Source: Linum tenue
Lineage: Eukaryota; Streptophyta; Magnoliopsida; Malpighiales; Linaceae
Length of the DNA: 64,000 nucleotides
Direction: 5' to 3'
Assembly (NCBI GenBank): GCA_946122785.1
Contig: CAMGYJ010000010.1
Location: 13,925,467 to 13,989,466, forward strand
Part shown: in pieces, positions 10,138-19,900 of the stretch
How positions within the stretch are numbered: position 1 is the stretch's first letter
Layout: each line of letters opens with the position of its first letter
Made by a program: the position numbers and the translations under genes
Notes under the pieces: model-generated
What the model was told of the DNA's origin: nothing
Databases searched by the model: none
The model's input: the letters and a program-made list of their open reading frames with translations, nothing else

Positions 10138-10930
10138 ATGGCACGAGCTTGTGAAAGCTATCGCCTTTCATCATTGGAGGAAAAGGAGGAGGTTGAAGGA
10201 GCGATCAATGACAACCGTGTAAAGCAAAAAGAACTCACCCCTCCTATGGTGAGGATGAACAAGAAGGTTGCATTGATGACTCCCATCACTTTCCCCTTCC
10301 CGAAAGCAACTTTGAAGACCAAGACAAGAGTGTGGAAGAGCAAGAGAATCCTTTCTATGATCTTGCATGGTACCTTGCCCTCCAAACCGTGCTTGAATAC
10401 ATGAAGGGAAGGAGAAAGAAGAGGTTGAAGAGGGGAAATTGAGCATTGAAGAGGAGAAAGATCTTGATTCTTCCCAACATGAGGAAATTGAAGAAGAAGG
10501 AAGGGAGCTTGAGTTTGAAAAAGAAGGAGCAAGGGAGTTCCAAGATGAGGATGTGGTCGAGGTGGATGAAGCATCCACAAGTTATAAGGGCTATGGAAGC
10601 TTTCCACCCGACCTCAACACGCTACTTGAGAATGACCCGTTTGCGGCTCTTTGCCTAGCCAAGGCCACACCATCGGGGGTCCCCCTTGGTGGGTGCAATG
10701 GAAATCAAGCGAGTTTGCTCTACATGGTGTGGGGAAAAGAGAAGAAGGAAGAAGGAAAGAAGAAGAGGTCTCGTGGATGGAGCCTCAACGCAGCTCAAGT
10801 TCACGAGCCCTCAATCATGGACTCGTCCAATGCTCGTGACTAGAGACACCACCTTACCGACGAGAACCTCAACTTCAAGGAGGTTCTTGGGTGGACCGAA
10901 ACTTGAAGAGCAACCTTCCGGCTCAAATTT
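10138..10930 (+). pseudogene. acidic frame 2 of the Athila-type element, frameshifted
   Basis: Three overlapping plus-strand frames each hold part of one Glu/Lys-rich protein. They are MARACESYRLSSLEEKEEVE from 10138, then the frame around 10439-10843 with SIEEEKDLDSSQHEEIEEEG and a tail of VPLGGCNGNQASLLYMVWG. The last part (FLGGPK region, 10850-10905) is in yet another frame. At least two shifts are needed to link them. There are no enzymatic motifs. I read it as the second half of the non-autonomous element's only coding region, now broken. Confidence 0.45.
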
Positions 10931-10949
10931 AACTGTACTAGCAAAATCA

Positions 10950-11390
10950 TAACTCATAGGGATATATGATTAGGGTATAGGGTATATTGTTAGTGTATAA
11001 TATATTGATGGTTTAGGGTATACGATCAACAACATATATTAACTTAATATTGTCGATTGAGAGTAAGGCTAAGTGTATAGGATATATGCTATCGAGTAAG
11101 TTATGATTGAAGATGCAATCATATATCGAGTAAGTTATATTTGCTATGCCCTAACCATATATCCTATGCTCTACACCAAATACCATATACCCTAACCACG
11201 TACCATAAACATAAATTAGAAAGGGATCTCCTCCCGTTAAAGATTTTATATGACTTCAACTGAACATATGTTAATAAAAAACTTAGAACCGTCAAAACCA
11301 TCGATATCTTATACCCTAACCATATACACCCTAAACCATTTGTACCTTATACCCTATACACTAACCATATACTTTATACCATAAACAACG
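10950..11390. repeat. telomere-like degenerate repeat in inverted halves
   Basis: From 10965 to 11090 the plus strand carries TTAGGGTATA-type words. From 11150 to 11390 it carries the complement, TATACCCTAACCATATA. Together they form a loose inverted repeat of degenerate TTAGGG-like units. The word differs from the plant telomere unit TTTAGGG by inserted TATA, so it is more likely an AT-rich satellite fragment. No coding sequence is present. Confidence 0.55.
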
Positions 11391-11905
11391 AATCGTCAAA
11401 AATTCCTTATCAAGTTTAGTATAATTGTTGGCTTATATTCACCTGCCCATAAATTTTCCATTCCAAAATTCCCATGCAAATCTCCCTTTTATTTTCCATT
11501 ACAAAGTGACACGCAACTCGGTTAACCAAAATTTTCGAACCCGCAACCCGACTGAGTTATTGCAATCGTAAGACTTAACATGCCAAGTTTAACACCCATT
11601 TTGAAATGAAAGTTCAACTTGAACATAACTTAAATGAGCGAAAATTTTACTAAGTGTTGTAAAATAACGATCATGTAGCGTTGAAATTGCAATAAATGTA
11701 GAAACATAGAAAACAAGTAGACAAATTAAATGAATTTTTCTAAAATAAATGATTGTTGTAAACAAAAAATTTGTTTTCTTCTTTCTTTCGCACAAAAAAA
11801 AAATTGTAATACTAAAATTTTCCTCCTTCTTTCTCCTTCCATATATTGGAAACACTCAATTTTCCCTCCTCTTTCTCTTCCATAAAAATGAAAGTTTCAA
11901 ATTTC

Positions 11906-11983
11906 CCTCCTCTTCCTCTTCCTCTTCCTCTTCCTCTTCCATTTGAAGAACCAAATTTCCCTCTTCCTTCCTTCCTTCCTTCC
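11906..11983. repeat. pyrimidine microsatellites (CTTCCT)n and (CCTT)n
   Basis: About six copies of CTTCCT run from 11906 to 11940, and five of CCTT from 11963 to 11983. They lie in a 700-base pyrimidine-rich, AT-rich stretch (11400-12540) with no gene. Confidence 0.9.
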
Positions 11984-12543
11984 ACAAAAAGTTGAAAACT
12001 CAAAATTTCTCTTCTTATTTCTCTTTCATAATCCCAAAAAACTAAACCTTTTCATTTCTTCACTTCTCACAAATCAAAACCACCAAACTTTCCCCTTTTT
12101 CTATTTTAAAAAATTCAAAAAACCTAATTTCCCTCTTCTTTCTCTTCCCAAAAAAGTTGTTTACACAAAATTTTCCTATTCATTTAAAAGCATCAAATTA
12201 CCAAATACATTTCTTTATCTTATTTATATTTATTCGATAAATTTATTAAATAGTTAAATTAACCAAAATTTTAATTTATATATTATATTAATATTGTCCG
12301 TGATCTCAATTATTAATATTCACATTGTGCTTATTTTATATTTCATATTTATTTTTTTAATTTTGTTAAAGAACTTAGTGTTCAAGTGGCCTTCATGTTT
12401 CAATTTTTGTAATTTTCTATACAATACATAATATCAAGTGAGTTTCATATTTTTAAATTTACTCTACGAAATGAAGAAATAATTTTACCTAAGTTTAGAA
12501 TAAAAAACTTTATTTTGAAAAACTATATATTATATAATATAAT

Positions 12544-13098
12544 TGTTTGTGCCACGTTCCTTTGTCCCACCCCACTAGATCTCGACCCTTTCGTGCTCAC
12601 TCGGGGCGCCCGGATCCTGCAAGGACAAGCGCCTAAAGGGCTTGGGAATGCCCGTTAGCACTCCGACGCCCAAGTCAGAACCAAGTCTAGAGAGAGAAGT
12701 ATAAAGTAGGGTTTTAGTGTGAGCAACCAACCTGTATAAATGCTATCGACTGCCCCTATTTATACTCACCGAACCCGAGGTTGATCTCCGCCACGTCACC
12801 ATCCTCATTTAATGCTCTGTGCCCCTCTGTGAGACAGCTAACCGCCCTGTCAGGCTCCTGACACCTGACAGGCATCCCACAGCTCTGCCAGGCTCCTGAC
12901 ACATGACAGGCGCCCGCATGCAGTGGTCCGCCAGCCAGTTCACCGCCACCTGTCTTTTGGTGCTTCATTCTTAAGATTTCTTCTCTTTTTTGGGCCCAAG
13001 GGCCACTAGTGGATATTGACTCTTATCTTTTGGGCCTTTCCCCCCAACTCCTTCTTTGGGAGCCCAAACCCTTAGCTTGCTGGGCAATACCCCCAACA
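12544..13098 (-). repeat. left LTR (3' LTR) of the Tat element
   Basis: 555 bases from TGTTTGTGCC to CCCCAACA. The minus strand carries a TATAAATAGG box at about 12757-12768. It is nearly identical to 22372-22927; differences include one T in the run near 12560 and single-base changes near 12734, 12920 and 12990. Confidence 0.95.
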
Positions 13099-13101
13099 AT
13101 T

Positions 13102-13110
13102 GCCCCCCCA
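13102..13110 (-). other. polypurine tract of the Tat element
   Basis: The minus strand reads TGGGGGGGC a few bases upstream of the left LTR boundary at 13098. This is where plus-strand DNA synthesis is primed. Confidence 0.65.
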
Positions 13111-13549
13111 GTTAGGTGCTCGTGGCTTCTCCTTCGAGCGCCTGACTGAACCTCTAGTCGTAATCCGGCCCTCTCTTAGTCACAGGGCGCTTGTCACACG
13201 GCGCATGCATCGTGTTTTCACTTCCTTCTTGGTCCTACGGGGTGCGCTTGCCCCTCCCCTTCCGCGCGCGGGCGTCCCGCCTTTGGTGTTGTTTGTGCCA
13301 CTTGCCGGACGCTCTTCCATGTGCTTCTGTGCCTCTTGCCTGATGAGGCGCCTCGTGCCAAATGGGGCGCCTTTTCGAACCATCCCTCCCTTTCGGGCGT
13401 TGGATCTTCGCCTGGGCTCACCGCTTCGCGTGTTCTCTTTCCGCGATCTTTTTTATAGGCGTCCTCTCATGGTGTCATTCTTGATGTGTGTCCTTATCCC
13501 TTATGCCCCCCTCACCCACGCTTTGTTTGCCGGGGAAATTTGGAGAAAA

Positions 13550-13612
13550 GAAAATTCGAAATTCGAAATTTGGGAAATTCGAAATTCGAAATTCGAAATT
13601 TGGGAGTTGAGA
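13550..13612. repeat. short AAATTCGAA tandem array
   Basis: Overlapping copies of AAATTCGAAATT, some separated by TGGG, fill about 60 bases upstream of the antisense gene's promoter. The TTCGAA core is itself palindromic. Confidence 0.85.
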
Positions 13613-13723
13613 AATTTCCCCAATAAGGAAAGGGTGGGGGGAAGCTCAAGAGTCCGCCTGGGGTCTTGTGGCTCGCGAAAAGACCAAAAGGTGGGGGGAG
13701 CGGAAGGGTTCCTTCGGCATGAC

Positions 13724-13770
13724 TGACACGTGTCATGCGATGGGTGAGTCTTCTTTTTTCTATAAATACT
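13724..13770 (+). promoter_or_regulatory. promoter of the antisense gene: palindromic G-box and TATA box
   Basis: TGACACGTGTCA (13724-13735) is a perfect 12-bp palindrome centred on the G-box CACGTG, the binding core for plant bZIP and bHLH factors. TATAAATA follows at 13761-13768, and the ATG of the antisense gene is at 13911. That spacing suits a polymerase II core promoter with a 110-120 base leader. It reads away from the nearby LTR and on the opposite strand to the retrotransposon polyprotein. Confidence 0.65.
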
Positions 13771-13910
13771 CCTCCTCCCTTGTGATGCTGTCACTTTCTT
13801 CCATTTGACCTCTCTCTAGACTTTTGCTCTGACTTCTCTCTAGCTTCCGCTCTGTCCTCTGTCCTCTTTCCTGTCAGTTCTTCACTTCCGACACAACGCT
13901 TTCGTCCATA

Positions 13911-16444
13911 ATGTCTTCTCCACAACAAGACAAGACCTCTGGCGCAGGCGCCTCGGGCGCAGGCGCCTCGGGTGCAGGCGCCCCTGGCGATGATGGTGAA
14001 ACAAGGCGCCCAGTTCAACGTGGTAAGTGGTCCTTTTCCCTTCGTCGATTTCGTTGAGTTTATTCTAGTCACCTAGGGTAGGGGCGTCACTTACCCCTTG
14101 TCCGTGTTGCGTCTGGGTCGTTTGTTGGTTTAGAGCGGGCGTCTGCTTCCTCATCAGCTGTGCCGTCAAGTTCTTCGGCGCCTGGCTTTTTGCCCGCCGA
14201 CGGGTCCTACAAGATCACCTCGTGGGAGAAGTGTATCCCACCCGATCATCTGCCCACCGAGACGTCTCACTTATCGTTCGAGGTGGCCGGGCCAAAGCAC
14301 ACGTCAACAGTCACTTTGGACCGGGTTCATGAATTGGTGACCAGTCTCCAGCTTCCTAGAGACTGGTGGTATGCGCCTCCATCGCCTCTGTCCCCCGGGT
14401 AGGTGTCTGTGGCCCGAAGTGGATCGGGATTTATCAGGAATACTTCCGCTTCGGGCTACAATTTCCCTTAGACTCGATTATGGAGGGGATCCTGACGACC
14501 TGCGCCTGCCCCCTCGGGCGCCTATCTCCCTCGGTCATCACGGTCGTCATCCTGTTCAAATTGAGATGCCGAGAGCACAACGTGGAGCCCACCTTCAACT
14601 TGTTCAGATATTTCTTCAAGATGGTGCCTCTCGACAACTGTCTGTCCCTCCAGAAACGCAAGAAGAAAAGCTGTCCCTATCATTTTGTGAAGAAATGTCC
14701 CAAGTTGAACCGAAGCTGGTTCAACGGGTTTTTCTTCGTGAAGGCCTATCGAGACTCTTTCTTTGCGAGTGGAGGCGCCTTTGTGAGGAAATGGGAGTTG
14801 GGTCAGGTCGAGGATTTTAACAAACCGGTGGTTTTGACGGCGTCTGAGAAGGCCGGCGCACCCTTAATTTGCGAAGGGGAGCCCGTTGACTTACGCCCCG
14901 CAGATAACCGCCCGCCTATTATTCAGGCTTACTATAACGATGGTGTGTAGGCGTCTAGGTGTTCTGTTTCCTCTTATTCCATTGTTTGTGTTATGGCCTA
15001 ACCTTTTCTCGTCATGCGCAGGGGCGGATTACTTGAGTATCGCCAAGCTGATGAAGAGTCGGCTGGCGACTATGGCGGCGGAGCCGGCCGCGGCAGCGGC
15101 TTCATCACAAGAGGCGCCTGCTCATCAAGAGGCGCCCACCCAACAAGAGGCGCCTGCCACCCAATCACGGGCGCCAACGGCTGGCCCCAAGAAAAAGAAG
15201 AAGAGGGCGGTGAAGGGTGGCACCGCTCGGGCGCACACGGCGAGCGTGGCGTCGTCCGCACCGGAGGAAGGCGAGGGGGAGCCTAATTTCGACCCAGCGG
15301 AGAAGGAGGTCAACTCCGCGGAAGAAGAAGAAGAAGAAGAAGAAGAGGAGCCTTTGCTCCGAAAGGGGAAGAGGGCGGGTTCCCCCTTAGCCTCGGCCAG
15401 CAAGAGGGCCGACAGAGGAAAGAAGAAGGTGGGGGAGGAGGACGCCTTCGACGAGGTGGAAGTGGAGGAGGAGGCGGTAGAGGGCGCCCGTCTTCACCTA
15501 AATGAAGAGGGGCGCTATGTTGGCCCCGATGGGCGTCCCCCCATCTTCCGGCCACGGCGTGCCGAGGTGGGACGGGTCAACATGAACTGCTCCCCCTTGG
15601 TCGCCGTTGACCGAGGGTGCGCCATGGGCTTGGCGATCGCGGCCGCCAAGTCATGGCAGGTGCCGTCTGAGGTGAACGGGGATCACCTCTTTGCTGAGTT
15701 GGCCCAAGTGGGCGCCAAGGTATGCACTTTCTTACTTGCGTTCTTCAGAAGTTAGGGGAATGGTTTGGTATTTTGCACGACTTGCTGAACTTTTTCTATT
15801 GGTTGCAGATCCTTCTTTTTGCTGAAAAAGGCGCCCGACGCCTGAACGAGACTAAACGGGAGGCGCTCGAGGCTTCCTCTTCAGCTGCACAGCTGAAGTT
15901 GGACTTGGATAACGCAACTGCACGCCATGAGCAGTTTGCGAAAGAGTGCGAGGACGCCCAGATGACGGCGACCATGGAGGTGTCGCGTCTGCAGGGCGCC
16001 CTGGACGAGGAGCGCAGGAAGGTGGCCGACCTGCAAGCTGAGAAGGAGGCGTTGGCGCAGGAAGCCGGTGCCCAGGCCAGTGAGATTGACATCCTCAAGG
16101 AGGAGAAGAAGAGGCTGCATGACGCCCACAAGGAGAGCGAGAAATCCTTGAAGAGGGCCCGGAAAGAAATTTCCGGATTGCGGAAATCTTTGGACAACTT
16201 GATGGAGTCAGAGACTGGGAAGTCCATGTGCGCCAATGCCATTCTGACCGGCATTGAAATCCTGCGAGTGAAGTTGCAGAAGGACCACCCCGACCTTACT
16301 TGGGATCTCTCGGAGATGGCCGAGTATGTGATTGGCGGGATGGAGACGCCTCGCGGGACAAGTGGGGCGCCCGAGCCATCTGCTCCTACCTCTCCTTCTC
16401 CAAAGGCGCCTAGTGCTGGGGACGCGAATTCGGGCGCTGACTAG
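13911..16444 (+). CDS. antisense gene of the Tat element: gypsy-type transposon protein with coiled coil, spliced
   Basis: A four-exon model with GT-AG borders fits: 13911-14022, 14134-14942, 15022-15719 and 15809-16444. Phases match at each junction (1, 1 and 0). The protein starts with a low-complexity Gly/Ala/Ser leader. It continues with a conserved region (GIYQEYFRFGLQFPLD, then NVEPTFNLFRYFF), a Lys- and Glu-rich linker with possible nuclear signals (PKKKKKRAV), and a long coiled coil from LNETKREALEASSSAAQLKL onwards. This matches the putative gypsy-type transposon proteins found as extra ORFs in Tat elements; their role is unknown. One break is visible: in exon 2 the frame runs into TAG at 14400, and the conserved region continues in another frame across the C run near 14392-14398. 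That suggests a single-base indel or an unrecognised small intron. Confidence 0.75.
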
Positions 16445-16590
16445 ATTAGTGTTCCTCGGGTTTTAACTTTCCTTTTTGTAGTGACTTTCCTATTTTTTTT
16501 TTGTGCTTTTATAATATAAGAATTTATGTTTCCTTGCCAATCGCCTTTACTTCCACTTTAACTTTCCCTTTATTGCCAATTTGTGTGTTT

Positions 16591-16853
16591 GGGCGCGAAA
16601 TGGGGCGCGTTTCTTGTGGGGGCGCAATGTTAGGGCGCTTTTGCAAAAGGTGGGCGCGGAACATGGCGCTTTACTATACGTAGTGTTGCCGGGCGCTATT
16701 TTGGGGCGCTTTGTTATGTTTCCTTATCGGACAACTTTGTAGATAGTAATTAATCCGCTTCTGAAAAATGATGGCGCAAAATTTGGGCGCTTTACATGGA
16801 CCGGGCGCTAATGGGGCGCTTTACAAAATTACGGGCGCGTATAGGGCGCTTTT
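16591..16853 (+). repeat. cluster of GGGCGC words between convergent genes
   Basis: About twelve GGGCGC and three further GGCGC words, often followed by TTT, lie in 263 bases, all in the same orientation on the plus strand. The surrounding bases are AT-rich and vary, so this is not a simple tandem repeat. The block separates the stop of the antisense gene (16444) from the stop of the polyprotein on the other strand (16918), where the two transcripts would converge. Confidence 0.8.
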
Positions 16854-16917
16854 GGAAACTCTACTATAAGTACCTAACCAGAACAAGTCCTCCCCAAGAA
16901 CACCCTGCCCGTTGCCT

Positions 16918-19900
16918 CTACTCGCGAGAAGGCGCCTGCACTTGGGCGCCTGTATCCATGATTGCCTCATACCTTCGTAGGTTTTGAGCATTCCAAGTTC
17001 TCTTCACTCCCTTGCCTGACATGTGCTCCAGCTTGAAAGTACTCGGGCCAACGACTTCCCGAACACGATATGGCCCTTTCCATTTGGGTGCCAATTTTCC
17101 CTCCACGGCACTGGGGCGAAAGTCTCTTTTTAGTACCAAGGTGCCTTCCGTAATGTTGTGTGCCCGCATCTTTTTGTTGTAGTACCTCGCAACCTGACCT
17201 TTCATCGCCTCCAATCGTAAAGCCGCCACTTCTCGACGCTCATCCAATACATCCAATTCATCGACACGCGCTTGGGCGCCCATCGACTCATCCCGGTGGG
17301 TCAACCTGAAGGTCGGGACTCGCATCTCTACGGGCAAAACCGCTCCACTTCCGTACGTCAGAGCAAAGGGTGTCTCGCCCGTAGCCACTTTAAATGTAGT
17401 CCTATGCGCCCACAACACGCTTGGCAATTCCTCAACCCATTTGCCTTTGGCCTCCGTTAACCTGGTGTGCAACCCATGTAGAATACTTTTGTTGGCCGCC
17501 TCCGCCTGTCCATTGGCTTGTGGGTAGGCTACGGAAGAGAACCTCAAGACCACTCCATTCTCATCACAAAACTCGATAAACTTTTTGCAATCAAATTGTT
17601 TCCCATGGTCAGTGATGATGGACTCCGGGAGTCCGAACCTCGTGAAAATGTTCTTCCTTGTGAACTTCCGTACCTGTGACTCGGTGATCAATGCTAGGGG
17701 CTCCGCTTCGATCCATTTTGTGAAGTAATCAACCGCCACAATCAAATACTTGAACTGCCCGGGAGCTTTGGGGAAGGGGCCCAAAAGGTCCATGCCCCAC
17801 TGTGCAAATGGCCATGCGCCCACGTTCCCTTGCATAGGCGCCGATGGAATGTGCACATCATTGGCGTGAATTTGACATTGGTGACAGGCTGCTACGTGCT
17901 TTTTTGCGTCTGCCCGTATCGTTGGCCAATAATATCCCTGTCGGAGAATGACCTTCTCGAGACTCCGGGCGCCTGCGTGCATGCCGCACGTCCCTTGATG
18001 CACCTCTTTGATTGCCTCTAACCCTTCGCTTTCAGTAAGACACCTCAGATAGGCGCCCGAATGGGACCTCTTGTACAACACCCCCTCGACTATGGCACAT
18101 CGTGCTGCTTTTCGTCGTAGGCGCCATGCTTCTTTCGGGTCATCAGGCACCTTTCCTTGGGCGAGAAAGAGCCATATTGGAGCCATCCATCCTTCCCTTT
18201 CTCCTGCCGTGATAGAGGCCATCATCATTTCCTCATGTGGCACCTCCTTTGTCACAATCACCGTTCGATTCTCTTCAAAATCCAGGGCCGTTGCCAACTT
18301 TGACAAGGCATCTGCATGGGCATTCTCCTCTCTTGGGACATGTGTGAATGTTACGCCTCGGAACCAAGCGCACTTTTTGCGGATGGCCTCCACATAGGCT
18401 CCTAATGTTTCCTCCTTCGCCTCATACACCTCGTTCAGTTGGTTAACCACCAACGCCGAATCGGTTTTGATACTCACTTTTTGGGCGCCCAGCTCTCTCG
18501 CGATGTGAAGTCCCGCAAGCACGGCCTCATACTCAGCAGCGTTGTTTGTCTTTAAGGTCGCAAATCGTAACGCCACTTCGTGCAGGGCGCCCAGTGGACT
18601 GATGAGTACCACCCCGGCCCCTGCGCCTACCCTACTTGCAGCCCCGTCAACATGCACTTGCCAACATTCTTCCCCGCTTGCTCCCCCATCAATCACCCCT
18701 TCAGCCACGAAATCTGCCAACGCCTGAGCCTTGATGGCGGGCCGGGGCGCATAAGTTATGTCAAACTCGCTGAGTTGCACGGCCCATTTTACCAGGCGCC
18801 CCGACACATCCATTGATCCTAGTACTGTCTTGAGAGGAAGATTTGTGAGTACCACAATGCGATGAGCCTGGAAGTAAGGTCAGAGTTTGTGGGCTGCCAT
18901 TACGACCGCCAAAGCCGCTTTTTCTATAGGCGCATAGCGCGTCTCATGACCCACCATGGTTCGGCTCACGTAATACACTGGCTTCTCCTCGTTCGTCAGG
19001 GGGTCCTTGGATATGAGGACTGCACTCACGGCAATTACAGACACGGCTATGTATAGGTACAACACTTCCTTGGCCTTGGGCGCTGTCATCACCGTGGGCG
19101 CTGTGAGCAATCTCTTCAACTCTTCAAAAGCTTCATCACATTCGCTGGTCCACTTGAACTTGGAGGCTTTTTTCAATATCTTGAAGAAAGGGGCGCCTCG
19201 GTCAGAGGCTCTAGGGATGAAGCGCCCAAGCGCCGCCAATCTCCCCGTCAGGACTTGCACCTCCTTAGGCGTTCGGGGGTGGCCCAGACTCATGATCGCC
19301 TCAACTTGCTTGGGATTAGCTTCGATTCCCCGTCTTGTTATCATGAATCCCAAGAATTTTCCCGCTTCGGCCAAGAACACACACTTCTTGGGATTAAGTC
19401 GCAACCGGAAGTGCCGCATTGTTTCGAAGGTTTCTCGTAAGTCCATGATGTGGTCCTGGCGCCTCTTGCTCTTCACAATCAAATCATCTACATATGCCTC
19501 CACGTTCCTGCCTATTTGCTTGCGGAAAATCTGATTCACCATACGTTGATACGTCGCCCCGGCATTCTTCAAGCCAAACGCCATCACTCTGTAGCAGAAG
19601 TTCCCAAAGGGTGTCATGAACGCCGTCTTGGCCACATCCTCCTTGGCCATAGGTATTTGATGGTAGCCCGAGAACATGTCAAGGAAACTAAGTGCTTCGT
19701 GATAGGCGGTGGCATCTACAAGCAGGTCAATGCGTGGCATGGGGTATGCATCTGTGGGGCACGCTCGGTTAAGGTTGGTGAAGTCCACGCACATCCTCCA
19801 ATCACCAGACGGTTTTGGAACGAACACCACGTTAGACAGCCATGTGATGTATCTCGCTTCTTCCACAAATCCCGCTTCGAGCAATCTATCGACCTCTCGG

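Noticed and set aside
10158..10607. Minus-strand frame of 149 codons across the acidic ORF
   Set aside because: It is an antisense shadow produced by GAA/GAG-rich sequence; composition is Pro/Ser/Leu-rich and matches nothing.
12756..12968. Short minus-strand ORF within the Tat LTR, repeated in the other LTR
   Set aside because: It lies over the LTR promoter and appears in both copies only because the LTRs are duplicates.
13100..13726. Plus-strand frame of 208 codons upstream of the antisense gene
   Set aside because: It crosses the polypurine tract and the promoter repeats, has no homology I can see, and ends at the G-box; it is likely a chance frame in GC-rich sequence.
15125..15403. Minus-strand Ser-rich frame inside the antisense gene of the Tat element
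   Set aside because: It is the complement of Glu-rich GAAGAA repeats in exon 3 and has no independent support.
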